Numbered from the stretch's first letter, positions 1-5,511 are shown. The stretch is 5,808 nt of DNA from an uncultured Solimonas sp. (GCA_946478985.1 CAMLDZ010000157.1:1-5808), one strand, 5' to 3'. Made by a program: numbers and translations. Notes: generated from the letters alone by a model not told the origin.

Positions 1-963
1 GGCCGCGTGTTCCAGTTCGTGCTGGCCTGGCTGGCGCAGAGCTCGCTGCAATCCGGCGCGCTGTGGTGGGCGGCCAAGCATCGCGACCACCATCGCTACT
101 CGGATACCGAGCTGGATTCGCATTCGCCGCGCCACTACGGCTTCTGGTTCGCGCATGTCGGCTGGATCTTCGACAAGCAGGCGGCGCACGGTGATCTGGC
201 CCGCGTGCCGGAATTCACCGCCTACCCGGAGCTGGTGTGGCTGAACCGCTACAGCTGGGTGCCGGGCGCGGTGCTGGGCCTCGGCGTCTGGGCGATCGGC
301 GGCTGGTCGGCGCTGGTCGTGGGCTTCGTCTGGTCGACCGTGCTGCTGTGGCACGCCACCTTCTGCATCAACTCGCTGGTGCACGTCTTTGGCCGCCAGC
401 GCTACCTGACCGGTGACGATTCGCGCAATAACTGGCTGTTCGCGCTGCTGTCGCTCGGCGAGGGCTGGCACAACAACCACCACTACTACATGGCCTCCGC
501 GCGCCAGGGTTTCCGCTGGTGGGAAGTCGACATTACTTATTACGTGCTCTGCGGCCTTGCCAAGCTCGGCATCGTCCATGAGTTGCGCGCGCCGCCGGCG
601 CACGTGTTCGACGGCAGCCGCGCGACCTCGGCGGAGATCAAGGAGCGCATCGCCCAGGCCGTTGCCCACCGCTTCTGCGCCGATCGCATCGTTGGCCGCA
701 TGCAGAGGCGCTGGGCCGAGCTGAACCGCGAACACGCCGGGCGCCGCGACTGGCGCCGCCAGTGGGGCGAATACCTGACGCAGCGCCGCGAGCATGTCCT
801 GCAGGCGGTGCACGCCGAGCTGCCGAGTCTCGACCAGCTCTACCGGCATGCGCGCCGCCGTTTCGCGCGCACACCGGCCCTGGAAGAGATCGTCGCCCGC
901 GCCCGCGAGCTGATCGCACACCGCGTGCTGGCCCGCCTGGAGGCGGCGCCCGTTGCCGCCTGA
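1..963 (+). CDS. Membrane fatty-acid desaturase (acyl-CoA delta-9 type), C-terminal part, 5' truncated by window
   Basis: Membrane-bound di-iron desaturase that introduces a cis double bond into a fatty acyl chain, probably as acyl-CoA or lipid-linked acyl. The reading frame is open from base 1 with no true start, so I treat it as partial. The GTG at 7 is internal, because family members have the first histidine box (HRYxxHR) just before the segment RVFQFVLAW seen here. In the visible 320 residues, histidine box 2 is HRDHH at 27-31 and box 3 is HNNHH at 157-161, preceded by EGW. NSLVHVFG at 124-131 is also typical. Hydrophobic segments lie near 3-25, 87-101 and 103-121. Residues ~200-320 form a long, charged, probably helical tail rich in Arg and Glu. 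Full-length relatives are about 390-400 residues, so roughly 75 are missing. Its last codons contain the ribosome site and TTG start of the next gene, pointing to an operon. Exact regiospecificity and substrate cannot be read from the sequence. Confidence 0.93.
   Translation, partial: GRVFQFVLAWLAQSSLQSGALWWAAKHRDHHRYSDTELDSHSPRHYGFWFAHVGWIFDKQAAHGDLARVPEFTAYPELVWLNRYSWVPGAVLGLGVWAIGGWSALVVGFVWSTVLLWHATFCINSLVHVFGRQRYLTGDDSRNNWLFALLSLGEGWHNNHHYYMASARQGFRWWEVDITYYVLCGLAKLGIVHELRAPPAHVFDGSRATSAEIKERIAQAVAHRFCADRIVGRMQRRWAELNREHAGRRDWRRQWGEYLTQRREHVLQAVHAELPSLDQLYRHARRRFARTPALEEIVARARELIAHRVLARLEAAPVAA
939..943 (+). promoter_or_regulatory. Shine-Dalgarno site for the TTG-started MFS gene
   Basis: GGAGG lies within the final codons of the desaturase gene, with a 9-base spacer to the TTG at 953. 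It decides the MFS start: the frame is closed upstream by a TGA at 911-913, and no in-frame ATG or GTG lies between that stop and the conserved DPYAALRYREFR segment. Confidence 0.7.
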
Positions 964-2206
964 GGCAGCGTCACCGCGAAACGATCCCTATGCGGCGCTG
1001 CGCTATCGCGAGTTTCGCGGGCTGTCGTTCGGTGCGCTGCTGTTCGGCACCGGCCTGACGGTCCAGGAGATCGCGGTCGCCTACGAGCTGTACCGCGTCA
1101 CCCGCGATCCGCTGTCGCTGGGCCTGGTCGGCCTGGTGGTGGCGGTGCCATTCATCACCCTGGCGTTGTTCGGCGGCTATCTGGCCGATCGTCGCGAAAA
1201 ACGCGGCATCATCCGCGCCGCACTCAGCGTGGTCCTGCTCGGTTCGCTGACGCTGGCGCTGCTGTCGGTGCCGGCGGTGCGAGCCCAGTTGCCCGGCGCG
1301 ACCTGGCTGCTCAGCGCCTATGCGCTGCTGGCGCTGGTCGGCTTCGCGCGCGGGTTTTACTCGCCGGCTGCCGCCTCGTTGCGCGCCTTTCTGGTGCCGC
1401 GCGAAATCTACGGCAATGCCGCGACCTGGTGGACCACCTTCTTCCAGGCCGGCGCCATCGCCGGTCCGGTCACGGCCGGCCTGCTCTACGCCGCCGGCGG
1501 GGTCAGCGGCAGCCTGTTCACGGTGACGGCGATGATCGCCGTGGCGCTGCTGCTGGTCTCGCAGGTGCAGCCGCGGCCTGTGGCTCCCAGTCCGAACGCC
1601 GGCACGCTCTGGCAGAGCCTGGGCGAGGGCATCGCCTATGTGCGGGCCACGCCGATCATCCTATACGCGATCTCGCTGGACATGTTCTCGGTACTGTTCG
1701 GCGGCGTCGTGGCGATCCTGCCGGTGTTCGCCGAGGACATCCTGCACATCGGCCCCGAGGGCCTGGGCCTGCTGCGTGCGGCACCGGCAGCCGGCGCGCT
1801 GCTGACGGTGATCGCGCTGACGCACTACCCGCCGCTCGACAAGCCCTGGCGCAACCTCCTGCTGGCGGTGCTCGGCTTCGGCGCCGCCACCGTGGTGTTC
1901 GCGCTGTCGCGGCAGCTCTGGCTATCGCTGCTGGCGCTGTTCGTCACCGGCATGTTCGACAGCATCAGCGTCGTCATCCGCAACACCATCATGCAGGCGG
2001 TGCCGCCGGACCACCTGCGCGGCCGCGTGCAGTCGGTCAACAGCATCTTCATCAGCTCGTCGAACGAACTGGGCGCATTCGAGTCCGGTGTCGCTGCCAG
2101 GCTGCTCGGCACGGTGCCTTCGGTATTGGCCGGCGGTGTGATCACCTGCGGGATCGCCGCCCGGGTCTGGCAACGCTCGCGCGGCCTGTTTGCCCTGAGG
2201 CTCTGA
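953..2206 (+). CDS. Major facilitator superfamily exporter, EntS/MFS_3-like
   Basis: Predicted 417-residue inner-membrane transporter with about 12 membrane segments, of the EntS-like MFS_3 group. Members export siderophores or small molecules by proton exchange; the substrate here is unknown. The N-terminus resembles the family's NxxFRxLxxG start (YREFRGLSFGALLFGTG, 18-34). The loop after the second helix, GGYLADRREKR (74-84), is MFS motif A. The C-terminal half carries VIRNTIMQAVPPDHLRGRVQSVN (341-363) and the SSNELGAFESG segment (369-379), both typical of EntS-like proteins. A hydrophilic linker near 205-225 separates the two six-helix halves. The start is a TTG chosen from a well-spaced GGAGG. 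It overlaps the desaturase end by 11 bp, and the stop codon overlaps the next ATG, so translation is probably coupled on both sides. The call as an MFS transporter is firm; a siderophore role is not shown, and no biosynthesis genes are nearby. Confidence 0.92.
   Translation: MPPEAASPRNDPYAALRYREFRGLSFGALLFGTGLTVQEIAVAYELYRVTRDPLSLGLVGLVVAVPFITLALFGGYLADRREKRGIIRAALSVVLLGSLTLALLSVPAVRAQLPGATWLLSAYALLALVGFARGFYSPAAASLRAFLVPREIYGNAATWWTTFFQAGAIAGPVTAGLLYAAGGVSGSLFTVTAMIAVALLLVSQVQPRPVAPSPNAGTLWQSLGEGIAYVRATPIILYAISLDMFSVLFGGVVAILPVFAEDILHIGPEGLGLLRAAPAAGALLTVIALTHYPPLDKPWRNLLLAVLGFGAATVVFALSRQLWLSLLALFVTGMFDSISVVIRNTIMQAVPPDHLRGRVQSVNSIFISSSNELGAFESGVAARLLGTVPSVLAGGVITCGIAARVWQRSRGLFALRL
2196..2200 (+). 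promoter_or_regulatory. Shine-Dalgarno site for the LOG gene
   Basis: TGAGG, with GAGG placed 5 bases before the ATG at 2206. It lies in the last codons of the MFS gene. It supports starting the LOG protein at 2206, even though its frame stays open for a further 259 codons upstream. Confidence 0.6.
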
Positions 2207-2787
2207 TGAAGATCTGTGTGTTCTGCGGTTCCAGCGCCGGCGCGCGGCCGGCCTACAAGAGGGCGGCGACCGCGCTCGGCCACGCCCTGGCGGACGCCGG
2301 CATCGGCCTGGTCTACGGCGGCGCCTCGGTGGGCCTGATGGGCGCGGTGGCGGACGCCGTGCTGGCTCGCGGTGGCGAGGCGACGGGCGTGATGCCGCGC
2401 TCGCTGGTCGATCGCGAATTGGCGCACGCCGGCCTGAGCGCGCTGCACGTGGTGGCGTCGATGCACGAACGCAAGGCGCTGATGGCCGAGCTGGCGGACG
2501 CCTTCGTCGCTCTGCCGGGCGGGCTCGGCACTTTCGAAGAGCTGTTCGAGATCTGGACCTGGGCGCAGCTGGGCCATCACCAGAAGCCCGTTGCGCTGCT
2601 CAATGTCGAGGGCTATTACGACCGCCTGCTGGGCTTTCTCGATCACGCGGCGCACGAAGACTTCGTGCGGCCAGTGCATCGCCACCATCTGCTCGTTGAG
2701 ACCGACACCGCGCGCCTGCTGAACGCGATCCGCGATTACCGGCCGCCTGCTCCGACCGGCAAGTGGATCGGCCGCGATCAGACCTGA
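2206..2787 (+). CDS. LOG-family protein (cytokinin riboside 5'-monophosphate phosphoribohydrolase-like, TIGR00730 type)
   Basis: A 193-residue cytosolic Rossmann-like enzyme. LOG proteins cleave nucleoside 5'-monophosphates (cytokinin-type or AMP) to free base and ribose 5-phosphate. They were formerly misnamed lysine decarboxylases because of the PGGxGTxxE motif. Visible hallmarks are MKICVFCGSS at the N-terminus, LVYGGASVGLMG at 35-46, MPRSL at 63-67, MHERK at 86-90 and PGGLGTFEE at 104-112. The Arg of MHERK and the last Glu of PGGLGTFEE are the expected catalytic residues. The length is normal for the short bacterial LOG type. The ATG shares its A with the TGA stop of the MFS gene, a classic coupled junction. 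An MFS exporter directly upstream could in principle move the base or nucleoside released, but this is only suggested by position. Bacterial members outside plant-associated species usually have an undefined physiological substrate. Confidence 0.93.
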   Translation: MKICVFCGSSAGARPAYKRAATALGHALADAGIGLVYGGASVGLMGAVADAVLARGGEATGVMPRSLVDRELAHAGLSALHVVASMHERKALMAELADAFVALPGGLGTFEELFEIWTWAQLGHHQKPVALLNVEGYYDRLLGFLDHAAHEDFVRPVHRHHLLVETDTARLLNAIRDYRPPAPTGKWIGRDQT

Positions 2788-2790
2788 GCC

Positions 2791-3471
2791 CTACGATTCA
2801 GGCGGGGGCTTCTGCTCGGCGGAATTGACGATCGTCGCGGCCAGCCCGAAGGGCTGCTCGCCGAGCAGCCGGCGCAGCCGGGGCGGCAGGTGGCGCTTGT
2901 CGATCTGCAGCACCGACACCTGCGCGAAACCGTCGCCGGCATCGCCCGACCAGGTCTCGGCGAGCGGTTCGGCGCCGGCTGTCTGCGGGCGGATGCCGAG
3001 CCGGGCCAGGCGCTCGGCCTGCGGCAGCAGCTCGTGGCTTCCGGCATGCAGCGAGGCGGTCGAGGCCTGGACTTCGACCCAGGTATTGAGATCGAGCTGC
3101 AGCAGCGGCTCGGCCAGACGCCGCACCAGAGGTGCCTGCAGCACGCGTCGCGCCAGCTCCTGGGCAGCGCCGCCGGCGCGCTCGCGCAGGCGCAGCGACG
3201 TGCCGCTGCGCCTGCCATCGTGTGCCAGGGCTGCGTGTTCGTGCCGTGGCTTGTCCTGCAGGGCCGGCCGCAGCGCGCTGGCGAAATTGGTCTGGATATG
3301 CGCGCGCATCACCATGCGTTCGCCGTCGCCTTGCGGTTGGGTCACGTACTGCAGGCGGATGCGCCACAGCGGTTCGCGTTGGCCGACCGGCAGCTCGGCA
3401 GCAAAGCTCAAGGCGCCGTGCTCATCACGAGCGACAGCGGGCGGTCGACGCCGGCGACTTAGAATGCCCAT
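2791..3471 (-). CDS. Conserved-looking hypothetical protein, 226 residues, family not recognised
   Basis: I do not recognise this family. The protein is predicted to be soluble, with no signal peptide and no membrane segment. It begins with a short basic stretch (SRRRRP, 5-10). A region rich in alternating polar and hydrophobic residues, probably beta strands, follows (LWRIRLQYVTQ at 35-45, ERMVMRAHIQTNF at 51-63). Then come an Arg/Leu-rich helical middle (LRLRERAGGAAQELARRVLQ, 93-112), a second strand-like part (LDLNTWVEVQ, 126-135) and a C-terminal segment LPPRLRRLLGEQPFGLAATIV (195-215). The start at 3469-3471 is chosen because AGAGGG precedes it by 4 bases, and a longer frame would run across the acylphosphatase gene. 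The codons I read are mostly G or C at the third position on this strand, apart from the first ~17, supporting this strand over the open frames opposite. Its stop lies 3 bp from the convergent LOG stop. Confidence 0.75.
   Translation of the reverse strand: MGILSRRRRPPAVARDEHGALSFAAELPVGQREPLWRIRLQYVTQPQGDGERMVMRAHIQTNFASALRPALQDKPRHEHAALAHDGRRSGTSLRLRERAGGAAQELARRVLQAPLVRRLAEPLLQLDLNTWVEVQASTASLHAGSHELLPQAERLARLGIRPQTAGAEPLAETWSGDAGDGFAQVSVLQIDKRHLPPRLRRLLGEQPFGLAATIVNSAEQKPPPES
2842..2870. repeat. Inverted repeat with 9-bp arms plus a competing hairpin
   Basis: Bases 2852-2860 (GGCTGCTCG) and 2862-2870 (CGAGCAGCC) are perfect inverted arms around one central base. The first arm also overlaps GGGCTG (2851-2856), which pairs with CAGCCC (2842-2847) across a GAA loop, so the two hairpins exclude each other. 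The repeat is inside the 3' end of the unknown gene and 65 bases past the LOG stop. No T-run follows on either strand, so it is not a standard intrinsic terminator, but it could slow or end LOG read-through. Confidence 0.4.
3460..3465 (+). promoter_or_regulatory. Possible -10 element for the acylphosphatase gene
   Basis: TAGAAT matches the sigma70 -10 consensus at five of six bases. It would start a transcript near 3472 with a ~26-base leader to the ATG at 3498. No good -35 element is seen at normal spacing. It sits within codons 3-4 of the divergent unknown gene. Confidence 0.3.
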
Positions 3472-3497
3472 CGTTCCCTCTCGCGAGTGCGGCAAGC

Positions 3498-3794
3498 ATG
3501 AGCCCATCATATCGCTTCGAAGTCCGCGGTCGCGTGCAAGGCGTGTCGTTCCGGCAGAGCACGCGCGATACCGCGCTGCGGCTGGGCCTGCGCGGCTGGG
3601 TGCGCAATCGCGACGACGGCGCGGTCGAAGGCTGGGTGGCCGGGGGCGACGCCGCGACGCTGGCGGCCTTCCGCGCCTGGCTGGAGCAGGGTCCGCGCCT
3701 GGCACGCGTCGATCAGCTGCTGTGGCAGCCCGCCACCGGAGAAGGCGGCACCAGCGAAAACGCGGACGACGAGGGCTTCGCCGTCCGCGTCTGA
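3498..3794 (+). CDS. acyP: Acylphosphatase
   Basis: Complete 98-residue acylphosphatase, a small cytosolic alpha/beta sandwich enzyme that hydrolyses acyl phosphates such as carbamoyl or 1,3-bisphosphoglyceryl phosphate. The signature VRGRVQGVSFRQST (9-22) carries the phosphate-binding loop with the catalytic Arg at 19. GWVRNRDDGAVEG (33-45) carries the catalytic Asn at 37. The length is normal for the family (90-100 residues). The stretch EGGTSENADDEG (82-93) before the last strand is more acidic and polar than usual. The ATG at 3498 is the only start that keeps the N-terminal first strand (YRFEVRG) at its usual position; the ribosome site is weak. The gene is divergent from the unknown gene, with 26 bp between start codons. 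It converges with the acyl-ACP desaturase, with 9 bp between stop codons. It is likely a single-gene transcript. Confidence 0.95.
   Translation: MSPSYRFEVRGRVQGVSFRQSTRDTALRLGLRGWVRNRDDGAVEGWVAGGDAATLAAFRAWLEQGPRLARVDQLLWQPATGEGGTSENADDEGFAVRV
3506..3511 (-). promoter_or_regulatory. Possible -10 element for the unknown minus-strand gene
   Basis: TATGAT on the minus strand (five of six matches to TATAAT) lies 34 bases upstream of the ATG at 3469-3471, inside the first codons of the acylphosphatase gene. No convincing -35 element is visible at 16-18 bp spacing. Confidence 0.25.
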
Positions 3795-3808
3795 GCCAAA
3801 GCCTCAGA
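3790..3808. repeat. Small inverted repeat spanning both convergent stop codons
   Basis: TCTGAG (3790-3795) and CTCAGA (3803-3808) form a 6-bp stem with a 7-base spacer. The arms contain the TGA of the acylphosphatase and the complementary TCA of the acyl-ACP desaturase stop. It may act as a weak bidirectional 3' end, but no T-run follows in either direction. Confidence 0.25.
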
Positions 3809-4787
3809 TATTGATGATGCGGTTGCCGATGAAATCGAAGCCGTAGTCGCGGCGGACCGACTTGGCGTTCTGGAAATCCGCCATCCGCGCCAGGCGCGTC
3901 GGCACCTTCATCAGCTTGTCCTGGGCCTCGCGGCCGGCGGCCGACAGGCCGGTGAGCAGACCGATCTTCCAGAACTCCAGCAGTTCCTCGACGATCTCCT
4001 GGTACTGGCGCGCGCAGAAGATGCCGGCGCGGCGCACGACTTCGCTCATGTCGTCGTAGCAGGCGATGGCGTGGCCCGGCATCGCGAAACCCAGCGTGAC
4101 CTTGAGCAGCGAGACCAGCGCGCGGTTGGGATCGCGCTCGAGGATCGCGGCGAACACCGCGCGGTAGAACTGGTAATGCCGGGATTCATCACCGGCCAGG
4201 TGCGCGAGCACCTTCTGCGCCATCGGCTCGATCGTCGCGCACAGGCGGCCGGTGTTGGCGTGCGAGATCTGCGTGGCCTTCTCCTGCAGCGAGGTATAGG
4301 CAAGCAGCCGGTACGGGTCCTGTTCCCAGGCCGGATGGAAGCCGGCCTCGATGTAGCGGTACTGCAGGCGCTCCAGCGCGCCCATGTCGAACAGGCGGGC
4401 ATCGCGCACGTAGTCGCGCAGCGCGCAACCGTGGCGGTCTTCCTCGGCCGTCCACATGTTGTTCCAGGTGCTCCAGGGCGCGCTGTCGCCCAGGTGCGTG
4501 GCGATCAGGCGGTGGAAGTGCGGCAGACCTTCCTCGGTCAGCAGATTCAAGGCGATGGCGACGCGGACCGTGTCGGGCAGGCCGCGCGCGGCGTCACGGA
4601 TGCGCGACAGCTCGACGTCGGCGGCGGCGTCCAGGCCGGCGTCGGCCGGCATCAGGTCATTGGGGAACCACAGACGGCGCCGCTCCAGGTGCAGCGCTGT
4701 TTGTTGTTCGACGGCACTTTCGACGGAGACCAGGACTTCGACCTGGTCGGGGGTGCCGAAAGGCGCAGCATGCGCAGGGGCAGACAT
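3804..4787 (-). CDS. Soluble acyl-ACP desaturase (stearoyl-ACP desaturase / DesA family)
   Basis: Complete 327-residue soluble di-iron desaturase of the plant stearoyl-ACP / mycobacterial DesA family, which uses ferredoxin electrons and oxygen to desaturate acyl chains on acyl carrier protein. The four-helix-bundle ligands are all present when aligned from memory with the castor enzyme: Glu85 in LLTEEGLP, Glu116 and His119 in TAEEDRHG, Glu169 in YTSLQEKATQISH, and Glu201 and His204 in GDESRHYQFY. TAEEDRHG has Asp where plant enzymes have Asn. There is no transit peptide, and the region between Glu85 and Glu116 is shorter than in plants. The ATG at 4785-4787 follows GGAG with a 10-base spacer. 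A TATAAT and a hairpin lie upstream, so it probably has its own promoter, although read-through from folE is possible. The position of the double bond and the electron donor cannot be inferred. Confidence 0.95.
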   Translation of the reverse strand: MSAPAHAAPFGTPDQVEVLVSVESAVEQQTALHLERRRLWFPNDLMPADAGLDAAADVELSRIRDAARGLPDTVRVAIALNLLTEEGLPHFHRLIATHLGDSAPWSTWNNMWTAEEDRHGCALRDYVRDARLFDMGALERLQYRYIEAGFHPAWEQDPYRLLAYTSLQEKATQISHANTGRLCATIEPMAQKVLAHLAGDESRHYQFYRAVFAAILERDPNRALVSLLKVTLGFAMPGHAIACYDDMSEVVRRAGIFCARQYQEIVEELLEFWKIGLLTGLSAAGREAQDKLMKVPTRLARMADFQNAKSVRRDYGFDFIGNRIINI

Positions 4788-4822
4788 TCGTTTACGACTC
4801 CGGGGGACTCATCCCAATAGCA

Positions 4823-4852
4823 CGGAAGGCCGCCGGGGAGGCGGATTCCGCC
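4823..4852 (-). repeat. Leader hairpin(s) between folE and the acyl-ACP desaturase
   Basis: On the minus strand, CGGAA-T-CCGCC (4850-4840), loop TCCCC, then GGCGG-CC-TTCCG (4834-4823) forms a 10-bp stem with a small internal loop. The same CCGCC can instead pair with the GGCGG just before it (4852-4848), because 4840-4852 is a 13-bp palindrome, GGCGGA-T-TCCGCC. The two folds exclude each other. The element follows the folE stop by about 26 bases and precedes the desaturase ATG by about 36. No T-run follows, so it could be a leader structure, an operator at the start site, or a 3' end of folE mRNA. Confidence 0.4.
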
Positions 4853-4860
4853 GTGGGCAG

Positions 4861-4866
4861 ATTATA
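4861..4866 (-). promoter_or_regulatory. Consensus -10 element upstream of the acyl-ACP desaturase
   Basis: A perfect TATAAT on the minus strand lies in the 90-bp gap after folE, where the surroundings are GC-rich. The predicted start near 4854 would give a leader of about 67 bases containing the hairpin region. The -35 at 16-18 bp spacing is poor and would fall in the folE 3' end, so activator dependence or a non-canonical promoter is possible. Confidence 0.45.
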
Positions 4867-4877
4867 CGCAATCAGAT

Positions 4878-5423
4878 TCAGCCGCCACGAACCAGGCTGA
4901 GGAACTCTTCGCGGGTGCGGTGATCGTCGCGGAAGCGGCCGACCATCATCGACGTCACCATCGACGAATTCTGCTTCTGCACGCCGCGCATCATCGCGCA
5001 CAAGTGCTGCGCTTCGATGACGACGCCAACGCCGTGCGCGCCGGTCACCTCCTGCACGCAGTTGCCGATCTGCCGGGTCAGGTTTTCCTGGATCTGCAGG
5101 CGCCGCGCGAACATGTCGACGATGCGCGGGATCTTCGACAGGCCGATCACCTTGCCGGCCGGCAGGTAAGCCACGTGGGCCTTGCCGATGAACGGCAGCA
5201 TGTGGTGCTCGCACAGCGAGTACAGCTCGATGTTGCGGACGATCACCATCTCGTCGTTGGCGGATTCGAAGATCGCACCGTTGACGATTTCGCTGATGTC
5301 CTGCTCGTAGCCCTGGGTCAGGAACTCCATCGCCTTGGCGGCGCGATGCGGCGTGCGCAGCAGCCCCTCGCGCTCCGGGTTCTCGCCCAGCGACTCGATG
5401 ATCGCGCGGAAATGCTCTTCCAT
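4878..5423 (-). CDS. folE: GTP cyclohydrolase I
   Basis: First enzyme of tetrahydrofolate (and pterin) synthesis. It converts GTP to 7,8-dihydroneopterin triphosphate and formate in the cytosol, as a homodecamer with zinc. From the ATG at 5421-5423 the protein has 181 residues, the length of the Pseudomonas-type enzyme. [15 protein letters not shown] (18-32) and the core [24 protein letters not shown] fit well. The zinc ligands are Cys71 and His74 in SLCEHH and Cys142 in [17 protein letters not shown], so it is the zinc type I form. An in-frame ATG at 5454-5456 would add 11 residues ([11 protein letters not shown]). I prefer the internal start because it aligns with family N-termini, an AGGAG lies upstream of it, and the upstream ATG overlaps a likely -10 box. 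It lies upstream of the acyl-ACP desaturase on the same strand and is divergent from the ParB-like gene. Confidence 0.95.
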   Translation of the reverse strand: MEEHFRAIIESLGENPEREGLLRTPHRAAKAMEFLTQGYEQDISEIVNGAIFESANDEMVIVRNIELYSLCEHHMLPFIGKAHVAYLPAGKVIGLSKIPRIVDMFARRLQIQENLTRQIGNCVQEVTGAHGVGVVIEAQHLCAMMRGVQKQNSSMVTSMMVGRFRDDHRTREEFLSLVRGG

Positions 5424-5437
5424 GGTTGTCGGCTTCT

Positions 5438-5442
5438 CTCCT
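5438..5442 (-). promoter_or_regulatory. Probable Shine-Dalgarno site of folE
   Basis: AGGAG within the purine-rich run AGAGGAGAGAAG on the minus strand, 14 bases before the ATG at 5421-5423 (the adjoining GAGA is closer). It lies inside the longer version of the reading frame and favours the internal start, although the spacing is on the long side. Confidence 0.45.
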
Positions 5443-5454
5443 CTGCGGTCGGGC

Positions 5455-5463
5455 ATTATTCCA
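5455..5463 (-). promoter_or_regulatory. Possible extended -10 element for folE
   Basis: TGGAATAAT on the minus strand fits an extended -10 (TGn plus AATAAT, five of six matches). Transcription would begin near 5448, giving a leader of about 25 bases that holds AGAGGAGAG and then the ATG at 5421-5423. No clear -35 is present, as is common for extended -10 promoters. Confidence 0.35.
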
Positions 5464-5505
5464 CGCCGCCGCGCCAGTCTGCTCCGGCCAGATGCCGCAG
5501 CGCAG

Positions 5506-5511
5506 TAAAAT
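5506..5511 (+). promoter_or_regulatory. Possible -10 element for the ParB-like gene
   Basis: TAAAAT (five of six to TATAAT) is followed by a GC-rich stretch, GCGCGCC. If it is used, the transcript would begin at or very near the ATG at 5519, giving a leaderless or nearly leaderless mRNA. No -35 match is seen at the expected distance. Confidence 0.3.

Noticed and set aside
7..9. GTG at base 7 as the real start of the membrane desaturase
   Set aside because: The frame is open to base 1, and the family has an essential first histidine box upstream of this segment, so the gene starts outside the window.
1429..2205. N-terminal extension of the LOG protein through the MFS gene
   Set aside because: The frame is open only because stop codons are rare in GC-rich DNA. 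Known LOG proteins begin at the KICVFCGSS strand, and a ribosome site sits before 2206.
1825..2688. Long minus-strand open frame (287 codons) opposite the MFS and LOG genes
   Set aside because: It overlaps two clear family members on the other strand and shows no recognisable domain; it is low-complexity Arg/Ala/His-rich sequence, as expected of an antisense frame in GC-rich DNA.
2783..2802. Intrinsic terminator at the LOG/unknown convergent junction
   Set aside because: Only a 5-bp CCTGA/TCAGG stem with a 10-base loop and no T-run; too weak to annotate.
2890..3462. Second plus-strand open frame (190 codons) mirroring the unknown minus-strand gene
   Set aside because: It looks more protein-like than most shadows but has no ribosome site that I can see, and its composition follows from codon-register pairing with the minus-strand gene. 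I keep some doubt, since the minus-strand family is unrecognised.
3472..3705. 78-residue N-terminal extension of the unknown minus-strand protein
   Set aside because: It would lie fully across the acylphosphatase coding sequence and is Arg/Pro-rich; the ATG at 3471 has a proper ribosome site.
2825..3814. Long plus-strand open frame (329 codons) opposite the unknown gene and across the acylphosphatase
   Set aside because: It runs through the acylphosphatase in the wrong frame and is Arg/Ser/Ala-rich without domain features; the minus-strand gene has the better ribosome site and codon pattern.
4071..4820. Plus-strand open frame (249 codons) opposite the acyl-ACP desaturase
   Set aside because: The desaturase is identified beyond reasonable doubt by its ligand motifs; this is its antisense shadow.
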